A DNA stretch of 64,000 nt from Candidatus Rokuibacteriota bacterium (GTDB lineage Bacteria; Methylomirabilota; Methylomirabilia; Rokubacteriales; CSP1-6): contig QHSU01000060.1 of assembly GCA_003220535.1 (NCBI GenBank), positions 97,059-161,058 of the forward strand. The letters run 5' to 3'. This document shows, one piece after another, positions 29,970 through 38,300 of this stretch. Within the stretch, counting starts at the first letter, position 1; every line of letters starts with the position of its first letter. Under the pieces are notes generated by a model. It was not told where the DNA came from. It saw nothing but the letters and a program-made list of their open reading frames with translations, and did not search any database. The position numbers and the translations under genes are program-made.

Positions 29970-32399
29970 ATCAATCCTGTCCGCGTCGTCATCATCGGCG
30001 GCGGCGTCGCCGGCTGCAGCATCGCCTATCACCTGGCGGTCGCGGGCTGCCACGACGTCCTCGTCCTCGATCGCGGTGAGCTGACCGGCGGCTCCACCTT
30101 CCACTCGGCCGGGCTCGTGGGCCAGCTCCGCTCGACCATCGCGCTGACGCGAATCAACATGGCGAGCGTCGAGCTCTATCGACGACTCCGGGACTACACC
30201 GGGCGCGATCCCGGCTGGCGCGAGGTGGGAAGCCTGCGCCTGGCGTCGTCGAAAGAACGTCTCCTCGAGCTCAAGCGCCAGGTCGGCTGGGCGCGCACCT
30301 TCGGGCTGCCGCTGAGTCTGATCTCGCCGGAGGAAGCGCGTGACCTGTTCCCGCTGATGAGCATCGCCGGGGTGGAGGGCGCCGCCTACCTGCCGACCGA
30401 CGGCCGGATCGACCCCGCCTCGCTCGCCGGGGCGCTCGCCGACGGCGCGCGCAAGCGGGGCGTCGCCGTCCGGACGGGGGTGAACGTGCGCGGCGTCAAG
30501 GTCGAAGGCCGTCGGGTCGCCGGCGTGGAGACCGATGACGGGACGGTGCCGTGCGAGGTCGTCGTCAACGCGGCCGGGATCTGGGCGCACGAGGTCGGCC
30601 GCATGGTCGGCCTCACCGTCCCTGTCATCCCGATGGCGCACCAGTACCTGGTCACCAGGCCGATCGACGGCGTCACCCGCGACTTCCCGACGATGCGCGA
30701 CCCGGACCGCCTCGTGTACTTCCGTGAAGAGGTGGGCGGGCTCCTCATGGGTGGCTACGAGCGGTCACCCTTGCCCTGGGGGCTCGACGGCATCCCACGC
30801 GACTTCACTCACAAGCTTCTGGCGCCGCACTGGGAGCGGTTCGACGACCTCATGGCGCAGGCGATCTCCCGAGTTCCGCCGATCGGCCGGGCTGAAGTCA
30901 TCACGTTGATCAACGGTCCCGAGGCGTTCACGCCGGACGGCGAGTTCATCCTGGGCGAAGCGCCCGAGGTCCGCGGCTTCTTCGTCGCCGCCGGGTTCTG
31001 CGCTCACGGGATCGCGGGCGCCGGCGGAGTCGGTCGTGTGATGGCCGAGTGGATTCTCGATCGGCGCGCGCCGATGGACCTCTGGCGGATGGACCTGCGT
31101 CGCTTCGGCGCCCACTACGCCGACCGCGGGCATGCCCGCGCGCAGGCGGTTGAGACCTATTCCAGGTACTACGACATCCACTATCCGGGCGAGGAGCGGC
31201 GCGCGGGTCGTGGGCTCAAGCTCTCGCCAGTGCATCCGCGGCTCGAGGCCCTCGGGAGCGCCTTCGGCGAGAAGGCCGGCTGGGAGCGGCCGAACTGGTT
31301 CGAGACGAACGTCGCGCGATCGCCGCGGACCTGGGCGCCGCGGGGCTGGGCGGCCCATCACTGGTCGACGGCGATCGAAGCCGAGCACCGGGCGACACGC
31401 GAGAGTGCCGCGCTGTTCGACGAGACCTCGTTCAGCAAGCTCGAGGTCTCTGGCCGGGACGCCCTGGCCCTGCTCCAGCGACTGGCCGACAACGACCTCG
31501 ACAAGCCCGTCGGCGCCGTCACCTACACGCAGCTCCTCAACGACCGGGGCGGGATCGAGTGCGACCTGACCGTGACCCGCGTCGGTCCGGAGCGGTTCAT
31601 ACTCGTCACCGGGAGCGCCTTCGGTCTCCACGACCTGGCCTGGGTCCGCTCCCACGTACCGGACGATGGCAGCGTGGCGCTCGAGGACGTGACGGGGCGC
31701 TATGCGTGCCTCGGCCTCTTCGGACCTCGGGCCCGTGAGATCCTCGCCCACGCGACGCGCGACGATGTCTCCGCTGCCGCCTTCCCGTACATGGGCGCGC
31801 GCCGTCTCACGATCGCCGGCGTGAGCGTGCTCGCGCTCCGCGTCACGTATGTCGGCGAGCTCGGCTGGGAGCTCTACGCGACGACGGCGGACGCGCTCTC
31901 CCTCTGGGATGGGCTGTGGAGCGTCGGGGCACCTGCCGGAATGCTCGCCGCCGGGTACCGCGCGATCGACTCGCTCCGACTCGAAAAGGGGTACCGCTAC
32001 TGGAGCGCGGAAGTAACGCCGGAGCACACGCCGTGGGAAGCGGGCCTGGGATTCTGCGTCAAGCTCGACAAGGGCGACTTCATCGGCCGTGAGGCCCTCG
32101 TGAGGCAGAAACAGATGGGGATCGGCACGAAGCTCGTGTGTCTGACGCTCGCCGATCCGAGCCTGGTCGCGCTCGGAGGTGAGCCGATCCTCGCCGACGG
32201 GCGCACGATCGGCCGTGTTACCAGCGGAGGCTACGGCTACACCGTGGGCGCATCGATCGCGTACGGCTACGTCCCCGCGTCCAGGGCCGCGCTCGGGACA
32301 CGCCTGGCCGTCGAGGTGTTCGGCGAGGCGGTTGTCGCCACCGTCAGCCGCGAACCGCTGTACGATCCCAGGGGCCAGAAGCTCAAGGGAGGGAGATGA
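29970..32399 (+). CDS. FAD-dependent dimethylglycine/sarcosine-dehydrogenase-like protein with GcvT domains
   Basis: About 809 residues if begun at the ATC at 29970. Residues 1-380 are a DAO-type FAD domain beginning VRVVIIGGGVAGCSIAYHLA with GELTGGSTFHSAGLVGQLRS, where flavin attachment is expected. The rest is a folate-binding GcvT pair (TAEHRATRESAALFDETSFS-like, LEKGYRYWSAEVTPEHTPWE, GFCVKLDKGDFIGREAL). Such enzymes demethylate N-methyl amines to methylene-tetrahydrofolate. No ATG, GTG or TTG lies between the previous stop and the Rossmann motif; the first GTG at 30117 would remove the dinucleotide-binding site. A non-standard start or a sequence error is implied. Confidence 0.88.
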   Translation: MNPVRVVIIGGGVAGCSIAYHLAVAGCHDVLVLDRGELTGGSTFHSAGLVGQLRSTIALTRINMASVELYRRLRDYTGRDPGWREVGSLRLASSKERLLELKRQVGWARTFGLPLSLISPEEARDLFPLMSIAGVEGAAYLPTDGRIDPASLAGALADGARKRGVAVRTGVNVRGVKVEGRRVAGVETDDGTVPCEVVVNAAGIWAHEVGRMVGLTVPVIPMAHQYLVTRPIDGVTRDFPTMRDPDRLVYFREEVGGLLMGGYERSPLPWGLDGIPRDFTHKLLAPHWERFDDLMAQAISRVPPIGRAEVITLINGPEAFTPDGEFILGEAPEVRGFFVAAGFCAHGIAGAGGVGRVMAEWILDRRAPMDLWRMDLRRFGAHYADRGHARAQAVETYSRYYDIHYPGEERRAGRGLKLSPVHPRLEALGSAFGEKAGWERPNWFETNVARSPRTWAPRGWAAHHWSTAIEAEHRATRESAALFDETSFSKLEVSGRDALALLQRLADNDLDKPVGAVTYTQLLNDRGGIECDLTVTRVGPERFILVTGSAFGLHDLAWVRSHVPDDGSVALEDVTGRYACLGLFGPRAREILAHATRDDVSAAAFPYMGARRLTIAGVSVLALRVTYVGELGWELYATTADALSLWDGLWSVGAPAGMLAAGYRAIDSLRLEKGYRYWSAEVTPEHTPWEAGLGFCVKLDKGDFIGREALVRQKQMGIGTKLVCLTLADPSLVALGGEPILADGRTIGRVTSGGYGYTVGASIAYGYVPASRAALGTRLAVEVFGEAVVATVSREPLYDPRGQKLKGGR

Positions 32400-33580
32400 A
32401 GAGGGAGGGGATGATGAGAGAGGGGATGATGGGGGAGGGACCGACGCGGGAGGGGACCAAGGCTCGGATCGAAACGGTCGCGGTCCACGCCGGCGTGCAC
32501 GTCGATCCCGGGACCGGCGCGGTGACCCAAGCGATTCATCCGTCCACGACCTTCGAGCGTGATCCAGACGGCTCGTACCCGCGCGGGTTCATGTACGCGC
32601 GGAACAGCAACCCCAACCGCCAGGCCCTCGAGGAGTGTCTCGCCGCCCTCGAGGGAGGCGCCGGGGCCGCGGCGTTCGCGTCGGCCTCGGCCGCGACCTC
32701 CGCCATCTTCCTCGTGCTGAGCCCGGGCGACCACGTCGTCGCGCCGACTGACGCCTACCACGGGACACTACGACTGCTGCGCGAGACCTTCGCTCGATGG
32801 GGGCTCGGCACGAGCTTCGTCGACATGACCAACGTCGCGGCGGTGCGCGGAGCGATCCGAACGAATACGCGCCTGGTCTGGGTCGAGACGCCGTCGAACC
32901 CGCTGTGGAAGATCACCGACATTGCGGCAATCGGCGAGATCGCCCGCCGGGCGGGCGCGCTCTACGTCTGCGACAACACGACGGCGACACCGGTGCTCCA
33001 ATCACCGCTCGAGCTCGGCGCCGATCTGGTCCTGCACGCCACGACGAAATACCTCGGCGGCCACGGCGACGTGCTCGGAGGCGTCGTCGTTTCCAGGACT
33101 CGTGACGAGGTTTTCGAGGGGATCCGCGCGATCCAGGCGTCGGGGGGCGCGGTGCCGTCGCCGTTCGACTGCTGGCTGGTTCGACGCGGGATCCGAACGC
33201 TTCCGTATCGGGTGCGCGCCCACTCGGAGCACGCGCTGCACGTCGCGACGTTTTTGCACGAGCACCCGCGCGTCGAGCAAGTCCACTATCCCGGGCTTCC
33301 GACGCACGCGGCGCACGACGTCGCGCGCCGCCAGATGAAGGCCTTCGGCGGGATGGTCTCGGTGCAGGTGAGGGGCGACCGCGAGCGGGCGCTGGACGTC
33401 GCCGCGAAGCTCCGCCTCTTCACGCGGGCGACGAGCTTCGGCGGGACGGAAAGCCTCGTCGAGCATCGCGCGTCGATCGAGGGTGCCGGCACACGTACTC
33501 CCGAGAACCTGCTGCGGCTGTCGATCGGTCTCGAGCACCCGGACGATCTGATCGACGACCTCGGCCGGGCGCTGTCATGA
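32396..33580 (+). CDS. Cys/Met-metabolism PLP-dependent enzyme (cystathionine gamma-synthase family)
   Basis: 394 residues, overlapping the upstream stop by 4 nt (ATGA). PLP fold type I: STTFERDPDGSYPRGFMYAR, ALEGGAGAAAFASASAATSA, the conserved DNTTATPVLQSPLELGADLV and the PLP lysine in HATTKYLGGHGD. The C-terminal SFGGTESLVEHRASIEG is typical of gamma-synthases and lyases. It could make cystathionine or O-succinyl/acetylhomoserine-derived thioethers, or act as a lyase. The first 20 residues are encoded by a degenerate 15-nt repeat with several ATGs, so the true start is uncertain; family sequence begins near residue 24. Confidence 0.87.
   Translation: MKREGMMREGMMGEGPTREGTKARIETVAVHAGVHVDPGTGAVTQAIHPSTTFERDPDGSYPRGFMYARNSNPNRQALEECLAALEGGAGAAAFASASAATSAIFLVLSPGDHVVAPTDAYHGTLRLLRETFARWGLGTSFVDMTNVAAVRGAIRTNTRLVWVETPSNPLWKITDIAAIGEIARRAGALYVCDNTTATPVLQSPLELGADLVLHATTKYLGGHGDVLGGVVVSRTRDEVFEGIRAIQASGGAVPSPFDCWLVRRGIRTLPYRVRAHSEHALHVATFLHEHPRVEQVHYPGLPTHAAHDVARRQMKAFGGMVSVQVRGDRERALDVAAKLRLFTRATSFGGTESLVEHRASIEGAGTRTPENLLRLSIGLEHPDDLIDDLGRALS
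32401..32460 (+). repeat. 15-nt purine-rich minisatellite at the 5' end of the PLP-enzyme gene
   Basis: Consecutive degenerate units (GGGATGATGAGAGAG, GGGATGATGGGGGAG, GGACCGACGCGGGAG) encode pentapeptides of the form REGMM, REGMM, GEGPT, REGTK. The period is 15 nt, so unit loss or gain keeps the frame. Several in-frame ATGs, each preceded by a GGAGG/GAGGGG Shine-Dalgarno-like run, sit in it. Confidence 0.65.
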
Positions 33581-33588
33581 GGATGGCC

Positions 33589-33660
33589 GTGCGAGCCGCA
33601 GCCGCAGGCGAGGCGAACCTATGATATCCGAGCCCGTGCGAGCCACCGCTGCCGGCGAGG
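33589..33660 (+). repeat. intergenic repeat, two short tandem copies (B and C)
   Basis: GTGCGAGCCGCAGCCGCAGGCGAGG (from 33590, shown without its last bases) and CGTGCGAGCCACCGCTGCCG (from 33635) each keep the GTGCGAGCC head and a GGCGAGG tail without the central hairpin seen at 21271 and 58038. They lie between the PLP-enzyme gene and the next SDR start. Confidence 0.5.
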
Positions 33661-33667
33661 TGCGCCG

Positions 33668-34405
33668 ATGAGCCTCACCGGTCGAGTCGCGCTCGTGACC
33701 GGCGGCGCTCGGGGGATCGGGCTCGCCATTGCGCGGAGGCTCGTCACCGACGGCGCCCGGGTGGCGCTCGTCGATCTGGACAAGCCGGCGGTCGAGGCCG
33801 CGGCCGGCGAGCTCGGCGCCGCCGCCATGGCCCTCGTCGCCGACGTCACGTGCGGCGACGACGTGGAGCGCGCGGTGGAGACCGCCCACACGCGTTGGGG
33901 CCGGCTCGACATCGTCGTCAACAACGCCGGCATCACCGGTGGCTCGAAGCTCACCTGGGAGCTCACCGACGAAGATTGGCACCGGGTCATCGCCTGCGAC
34001 CTCACCAGCGTGTTTCTCGTCTCGCGCGCGGCGGTGCGGCGCATGCTGTCGCAGGGGAGCGGTCGCATCGTCAACATCGCGTCGATCGCCGGCAAGGAAG
34101 GCAATCCGACGCTGGTGCCCTATTCGACGGCGAAGGCGGGTGTGATCGGCTTCACCAAGGCACTCGCGAAGGAGGTGGCGACCCGCGGGATCCTCGTGAA
34201 CGCCGTGGCGCCCGCGGTCATCGGGACCGACATGGTGAAGCAGATGTCCAAGGAGACCGTGGATTACCTCGTCGCGAAGATCCCGATGGGCCGGGTCGGC
34301 CGCCCGGAGGAGGTCGCCGCGCTCGTCGCGTGGCTCGCGTCCGACGAGTGCTCGTTCTCGACCGGAGCCGTCTACGACCTCTCCGGCGGCCGCGCGACAT
34401 ACTGA
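33668..34405 (+). CDS. short-chain dehydrogenase/reductase
   Basis: 245 residues, classical SDR: VTGGARGIGLAIA, VDLDKP (Asp, favouring NAD), NNAGITGGS, NIASIAGKEGNP with the catalytic Ser, and YSTAKAGVIGF. The tail CSFSTGAVYDLSGGRATY is FabG-like, but the gene lies outside a fatty-acid operon. Its last 34 nt overlap the 3' end of the convergent Nudix gene. Substrate unknown. Confidence 0.9.
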   Translation: MSLTGRVALVTGGARGIGLAIARRLVTDGARVALVDLDKPAVEAAAGELGAAAMALVADVTCGDDVERAVETAHTRWGRLDIVVNNAGITGGSKLTWELTDEDWHRVIACDLTSVFLVSRAAVRRMLSQGSGRIVNIASIAGKEGNPTLVPYSTAKAGVIGFTKALAKEVATRGILVNAVAPAVIGTDMVKQMSKETVDYLVAKIPMGRVGRPEEVAALVAWLASDECSFSTGAVYDLSGGRATY

Positions 34406-34914
34406 AGCAGCGTCACCTTCGAGACCGACTCCGCGATGTCGCCCTCGACGGCCATGCGGACGGCTTCCTCCAGCGGCACGACGCGTCGCTCGAGGAACTC
34501 GTCGTGGTCGGCGGGCAGGGGATCGGGCGTCAGGCCGTACGCGGCGTAGCAGTACGCGACCTCGTCGAGGTAGGCGTTGGACGGATAGAAGCGCGTCAAG
34601 AACGCGAACCGCTCGGCCCGATAGCCTCCCTCCTCGCGTAGCTCGCGCTGGGCGGCGGCCACGGGGTCCTCGCCCGCATGGGCGCCCCCTCCCGGCAGCT
34701 CCCACGAGACCCGGCCCTGAAGATGGCGGTACTGACCCACGAGGAGAACGCGGGTCGCGTCGACGAAGGGGAGCACGCCCACCGTCACGCCGACCGCGAG
34801 GATCGGGTAAACGACCTCCTGGCCGTCCGGGAGCCGCCACACGTCCTCGCGAAGCGTGAGCTTGCCTCGCGTGTAGTGCGCGGACGACGACAGGCGCGTC
34901 CAGGCTGCGTGCAT
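34372..34914 (-). CDS. Nudix hydrolase
   Basis: 180 residues from the ATG at 34914. The complete Nudix box reads GGGAHAGEDPVAAAQRELRE followed by EGGY (pattern GX5EX7REUXEEXGU). The layout, a short beta-rich N-terminus (GKLTLREDVWRLPDGQEVVY) and PGGGAHAGE, resembles ADP-ribose pyrophosphatase-type NUDT5/NudF enzymes. The final codons run antisense through the end of the convergent SDR gene. Confidence 0.88.
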   Translation of the reverse strand: MHAAWTRLSSSAHYTRGKLTLREDVWRLPDGQEVVYPILAVGVTVGVLPFVDATRVLLVGQYRHLQGRVSWELPGGGAHAGEDPVAAAQRELREEGGYRAERFAFLTRFYPSNAYLDEVAYCYAAYGLTPDPLPADHDEFLERRVVPLEEAVRMAVEGDIAESVSKVTLLQYVARPPERS

Positions 34915-34939
34915 CACCCTATGATATCGTAAGGACGCG

Positions 34940-35170
34940 ATGGCTCGGGACCGCCAGGTCGACGCGCTCCTCAAGAAGCTGCTACAGACGATCGAGGTCT
35001 CGCTCGCCGCCGCCGACGCGGCGCGCGACGCCGTCCAGGAGATCCTGCGCCGGGGCGCTGACACCGGCATCTTCTTCGCCGGCAGCAAGAAGGGCGTCAC
35101 CGTCTCGTCCGTGCTGACGACCCAGGACAAAGAGTTCCTCCGGGCGGTGTCCATCAAGCCCGACCGCTGA
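34940..35170 (+). CDS. small protein of unknown function
   Basis: 76 residues, no recognised domain. Residues 1-40 are predicted helical (DALLKKLLQTIEVSLAAADA); the second half is FFAGSKKGVTVSSVLTTQDK. It begins 26 nt after the divergent Nudix start and is followed 4 nt later by another small gene, so both are probably expressed together. A soluble, helical protein; the role is unknown. Confidence 0.55.
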   Translation: MARDRQVDALLKKLLQTIEVSLAAADAARDAVQEILRRGADTGIFFAGSKKGVTVSSVLTTQDKEFLRAVSIKPDR

Positions 35171-35174
35171 GTCC

Positions 35175-35411
35175 ATGCGGCTGCTTCCGATCCTCCTGTT
35201 TCTCGCCCTCGCGGTGGTGTTCTTTCTCCCGATGCTGCGCCGGCTCCGCTTGCCGGCGCGCGGAGCGCCCCGCACCCTGCCGGACGAGCTCGTCAAGGAT
35301 CCGGTGTGCCAGACCTACATCGTGAAATCGCGCGCCGTCCGCCGGACGGATGCCGGCCAGGTGCGGTACTTCTGCAGCGAGCAGTGTGCCCGCCTCGACT
35401 CCGGCGGCTGA
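35175..35411 (+). CDS. small membrane protein with YHS/TRASH-like cysteine motif
   Basis: 78 residues. One N-terminal membrane helix (residues 3-20, LLPILLFLALAVVFFLPML), a basic linker, then KDPVCQTYIV and VRYFCSEQCAR. The DPVC-x(n)-YFCSxxC pattern is that of YHS/TRASH domains, associated with metal binding in transport and sensing proteins. Similar short membrane YHS-like proteins occur in many soil bacteria without an assigned role. It overlaps no neighbour and precedes the methyltransferase. Confidence 0.65.
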   Translation: MRLLPILLFLALAVVFFLPMLRRLRLPARGAPRTLPDELVKDPVCQTYIVKSRAVRRTDAGQVRYFCSEQCARLDSGG

Positions 35412-35421
35412 CCCGCGTCGC

Positions 35422-36297
35422 GTGAGAGTCCGCCGGGCCGAGCGACCGGCCGGCCCGAGGGGCCGTCCGCGCACGACGCGCCGCCATCCGGATCCGTGGC
35501 GCGATGCCGATGCCCAGACGAATCTCGCCGAGATGGCCGCCGGGCTCGAGGCGCGCGGCCGAACCCCGGCGCACGCCCGGTTGCGGCGGCGTTTCCTGAG
35601 GTTCGTCCCCGTCGTCGCGGGCGATCGCGTGCTCGAGGTCGGCTGCGGCACCGGCGTCGTCGTCCGCGACCTCGCAACTCTCGTCGGGCGACGCGGCGAA
35701 GTCGTGGGCGTGGACCGGAGTCGGCTCCTGCTCGATCGCGCGCGCGAGCTCTGCCGTGAGGCCGCACGTCGCCCGCGCATCGCGCTGCGCGCCGCCGACG
35801 GCGCCCGCCTGCCGTTCGCCGCACACCGGTTCGACGCCGCGCTCGCCATCACCGTCATCCTGCACGTCGCGGATCCGCTAGGGGTCGTGCGCGAGATGGT
35901 GCGGGTGACCCGCCCGGGTGGGCGCGTCGGCGTGCAGGATCAGGATTTCGGCGTGGTTGCGATTACCCATCCCGACCGCACGCTGACCGAGCGCATCATG
36001 CACGGGGTCGCCGCGCACATCTATGCCGAGCCGCACAGCGGTCGCCGGCTCCCGGGCTTGCTCCGCGCCGCCGGCCTCGACGGCATCCGCCTGCTGACGG
36101 ATGTGTACCAGGACACGACGCTCGAGCCGTGGACGAAGACGTTCCTCGAGCGCCGCGCCGAGCGCGCCGTCAGCTTCGGCATCGTGGACGCGTCCACGGC
36201 CCAGCGGTGGCTCGACGGGCTCACCGAGGTCGTCGCGCGCGGCGCGTTCGTGTTGACGCTGAACTATTACGGCGCCGTGGGAACGAAACCGGCGTGA
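35422..36297 (+). CDS. class I SAM-dependent methyltransferase
   Basis: 291 residues from a GTG at 35422. SAM motif I is GDRVLEVGCGTGVVVRDLA, motif II GEVVGVDRSR, and post I/III AADGARLPFAAHRFDAAL with MVRVTRPGGRVGVQDQDFG. This matches UbiE/COQ5-like methyltransferases acting on small molecules; the target is unknown. The N-terminal 40 residues are arginine-rich and poorly conserved in appearance. The stop overlaps the M28 peptidase start (GTGA). Confidence 0.87.
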   Translation: MRVRRAERPAGPRGRPRTTRRHPDPWRDADAQTNLAEMAAGLEARGRTPAHARLRRRFLRFVPVVAGDRVLEVGCGTGVVVRDLATLVGRRGEVVGVDRSRLLLDRARELCREAARRPRIALRAADGARLPFAAHRFDAALAITVILHVADPLGVVREMVRVTRPGGRVGVQDQDFGVVAITHPDRTLTERIMHGVAAHIYAEPHSGRRLPGLLRAAGLDGIRLLTDVYQDTTLEPWTKTFLERRAERAVSFGIVDASTAQRWLDGLTEVVARGAFVLTLNYYGAVGTKPA

Positions 36298-37208
36298 CTC
36301 GTCGGCGCGCCGGCCTGCTCTTCGTCGTCGCGGCCCTCGCCGGACTGATACCGCCGAGCGCCCGGGACGCGCGCCCGGCGCCCCCGTTCGACGGCGCCGC
36401 GGCCCTGCGGCACGTCGAGCGGCTCGTGGCCATCGGTCCGCGCCCGGCCGGGTCGCCGGCTGGGGCGCGAGCGCGCCAGTACGTCGTCGACGAGCTTCGG
36501 CGGGCCGGGATCTCGGCCCGGGTGGAACCGTTCGACGCCGACACGCCCCACGGCCGGCTGCCGATGGCCAACGTCGTCGCCGTGCTGCCGGGGCGGCGCC
36601 AGGACGTGATCCTGATCGGCGGGCACTACGACACCAAGTGGTTCCGCGAGTTCACGTTCGTGGGCGCGAACGACGGCGGCTCGAGCACCGCGCTGTTGAT
36701 CGAGCTGGCGCGACGGCTGCGCGAGCGGCCGCGCGAGTACACGTACTGGATCGCGTGGTTCGACGGCGAGGAGGCCCGCGAGGCGTGGACGCCGGTCGAT
36801 AGCCTCTACGGGTCGCGGCGGATGGCGGGGGAGCTCGGAAAGTCACGACGCCTGCCGCGCGCCGTGATCGTGGCCGACATGATCGGTGATCGGGATCTCG
36901 GCATCCGGCGGGAGGCCGCGTCGAGCAGGTGGCTGACCGATATCATCTGGGCGACCGCGACGCGGCTCGGCCACGACGCCCAGTTCCTGCCCAAGTCGCT
37001 CGCGGTCGAGGACGACCACGCACCGTTCATGCGCCTGGGCGTGCCCGCGGCGCTCCTGATCGATTTCGACTTTCCGCCGTGGCACACGGCGGAGGACACG
37101 CTCGACAAGGTGTCGGCCCGGAGCCTCGAGATCGTCGGCAACGTCCTGCTCGAGGCGCTGCCCACGATCGAGGGCGCTCTCACGCGCTTCCGCGACACGC
37201 GGCCGTGA
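36294..37208 (+). CDS. secreted M28-family zinc peptidase / glutaminyl-cyclase-like
   Basis: 304 residues from a GTG at 36294. The N-terminus (GLLFVVAALAGLIPPSA) is a likely signal peptide. Metal ligands of the M28 fold are visible: GGHYDTKW (His-Asp), GANDGGSS (Asp), FDGEEAREAW (Glu-Glu), VADMIGDRDL (Asp) and WHTAEDTLDKVS (His). The FDGEEA and WHTxxDT pattern is shared by aminopeptidases and glutaminyl-peptide cyclotransferases; the latter is slightly favoured by GPRPAGSPAGARAR near the N-terminus. Periplasmic or secreted. Confidence 0.85.
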   Translation: MTRRRAGLLFVVAALAGLIPPSARDARPAPPFDGAAALRHVERLVAIGPRPAGSPAGARARQYVVDELRRAGISARVEPFDADTPHGRLPMANVVAVLPGRRQDVILIGGHYDTKWFREFTFVGANDGGSSTALLIELARRLRERPREYTYWIAWFDGEEAREAWTPVDSLYGSRRMAGELGKSRRLPRAVIVADMIGDRDLGIRREAASSRWLTDIIWATATRLGHDAQFLPKSLAVEDDHAPFMRLGVPAALLIDFDFPPWHTAEDTLDKVSARSLEIVGNVLLEALPTIEGALTRFRDTRP

Positions 37209-37232
37209 GCGCGTCGAGAGTATAATCGCGCC

Positions 37233-37766
37233 ATGCCGCGCGTGAGAGAGATCGAGGACCCCGGCAGCGATCCCATCCTGAAGGAGACGTTCGGGAAAGA
37301 GACCGATACCTTCGGCTTCGTGCTCAACACCACCAAGATCCAGGCCCATACTCCCGGGATCATGAAGGCCGCCAAGCAGCTCTCGGCGGCCGTCGAGCGT
37401 TCGGGCCTGCTTGCCCCGCAGCTGCTCGCGCTGGTCTATCTGCGGGTCGCCCTGATCAACGGATGTCCCTTCTGAATCGACATCAATGCATCCCGTGGGA
37501 TGCAGGCCGGGGCATCAGAGGCGAAGATCGCCGAGGCCGCCACGAGCGATCTCTTCGTCGAGGGTGAGAAGGCAGCCCTGGAATACGCCGAGGCGATGAC
37601 GTTCACCGATCGAAAGGTCACCGGCGAGCTCTTTGCGCGCGTGCGCGCGCACTTCTCCGAGGCTCAGATCGTCGAGCTGACCGCTGCGGCGGCCCTCGAG
37701 AACTTCCGGTCGAAGTTCAACGTCGCGCTCGGCATCGAGGCGCAAGGCTTCTGCGTCATCAGGTAG
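37233..37766 (+). CDS. AhpD-like peroxidase-family selenoprotein (in-frame TGA read as Sec)
   Basis: 177 residues if the TGA at 37473-37475 is read through. The frame before it ends ALINGCPF and continues after it IDINASRGMQAGASEAKIAE in the same frame to a TAG at 37766. AhpD/carboxymuconolactone-decarboxylase proteins have NxCxYC-x-DIN here, so the TGA replaces the second redox cysteine (Cys78, Sec81). AhpD-like selenoproteins with CxxU are an established family. A perfect hairpin starts 11 nt past the TGA, as expected for a bacterial SECIS. Predicted thiol/selenol oxidoreductase. Reading the TGA as stop would leave two useless halves. SelA/SelB are not in the window. Confidence 0.85.
37487..37504 (+). 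promoter_or_regulatory. candidate bacterial SECIS hairpin
   Basis: TGCATCCCGTGGGATGCA: 7-8 bp perfect stem with G and T in the apical loop, beginning 11 nt after the TGA at 37473. Spacing of UGA to loop (about 20 nt) fits bacterial selenocysteine insertion elements, which lie inside the coding region. Confidence 0.7.
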
Positions 37767-37973
37767 TTAGTCCGCGCTGACTCGCCCCCGCGCCGCCGCT
37801 GGAATGACCTCCGGTTGCGGAGATCCTGCCCTCGCGGGAGCAGATTGTGGCTGTCGCGGTTGGTGGTGCAGGGACGGTCTGGAGTTATCCACAGAATCCA
37901 CACCTTTCACCAAACTACTTCGCTGCTCGGCTTGACAGGCTCGTGCCTCGAGGACGACGATACGCGCGCCGTG

Positions 37974-38300
37974 ATGCTGTTCGTCCGACTCAGATCGTTG
38001 CTCTTCGCGTCGTGTCCGGACCATCTGGTGGCGCTCTGCGAGAAATGCCGCCGAACTTACACGCCCGAGCAGCTCGGGACGGAGATCGGCGACGGCTGTT
38101 ATCTCTGCCACGACTGCGGAGCCGATTTGAGAGAGTCAGTCGTCGCCCACGCGCGGACGTGCCCGAATCTCATACCGCAGAAGCCACCGGCGCGGATGGC
38201 GTCCGTCGCCAGCTCGACGATCCCTCCAGCGGTGTCGGAGCGTTTCGCAGCCCGGCGTAGAGGCCGGCTCGGGCTGGACGTCCACGCCGCGGCCAGGTAA
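37974..38300 (+). CDS. small zinc-ribbon protein of unknown function
   Basis: 108 residues from the ATG at 37974. Cysteine pairs at residues 22/25 (CEKC) and 42/45/48 (CYLCHDC), with HARTC at 59-63, suggest one or two zinc ribbons; ligands sit around RRTYTPEQLGTEIGDG. The C-terminal 40 residues are basic and of low complexity. No enzyme motif. It is one of three short Cys-rich genes in 1.3 kb. The start is a best guess: an overlapping GTG at 37971 is equally possible. Confidence 0.5.
   Translation: MLFVRLRSLLFASCPDHLVALCEKCRRTYTPEQLGTEIGDGCYLCHDCGADLRESVVAHARTCPNLIPQKPPARMASVASSTIPPAVSERFAARRRGRLGLDVHAAAR

Noticed and set aside
37473..37475. TGA as a true stop with two separate small genes
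   Set aside because: The downstream part has no own start signal, the two halves together give a full AhpD fold, and the TGA replaces the expected redox cysteine.
37885..37893. TTATCCACA, a perfect DnaA box, as a replication origin
   Set aside because: Only one box is present, with no AT-rich unwinding region and no dnaA, dnaN or similar genes nearby; a single 9-mer occurs by chance.
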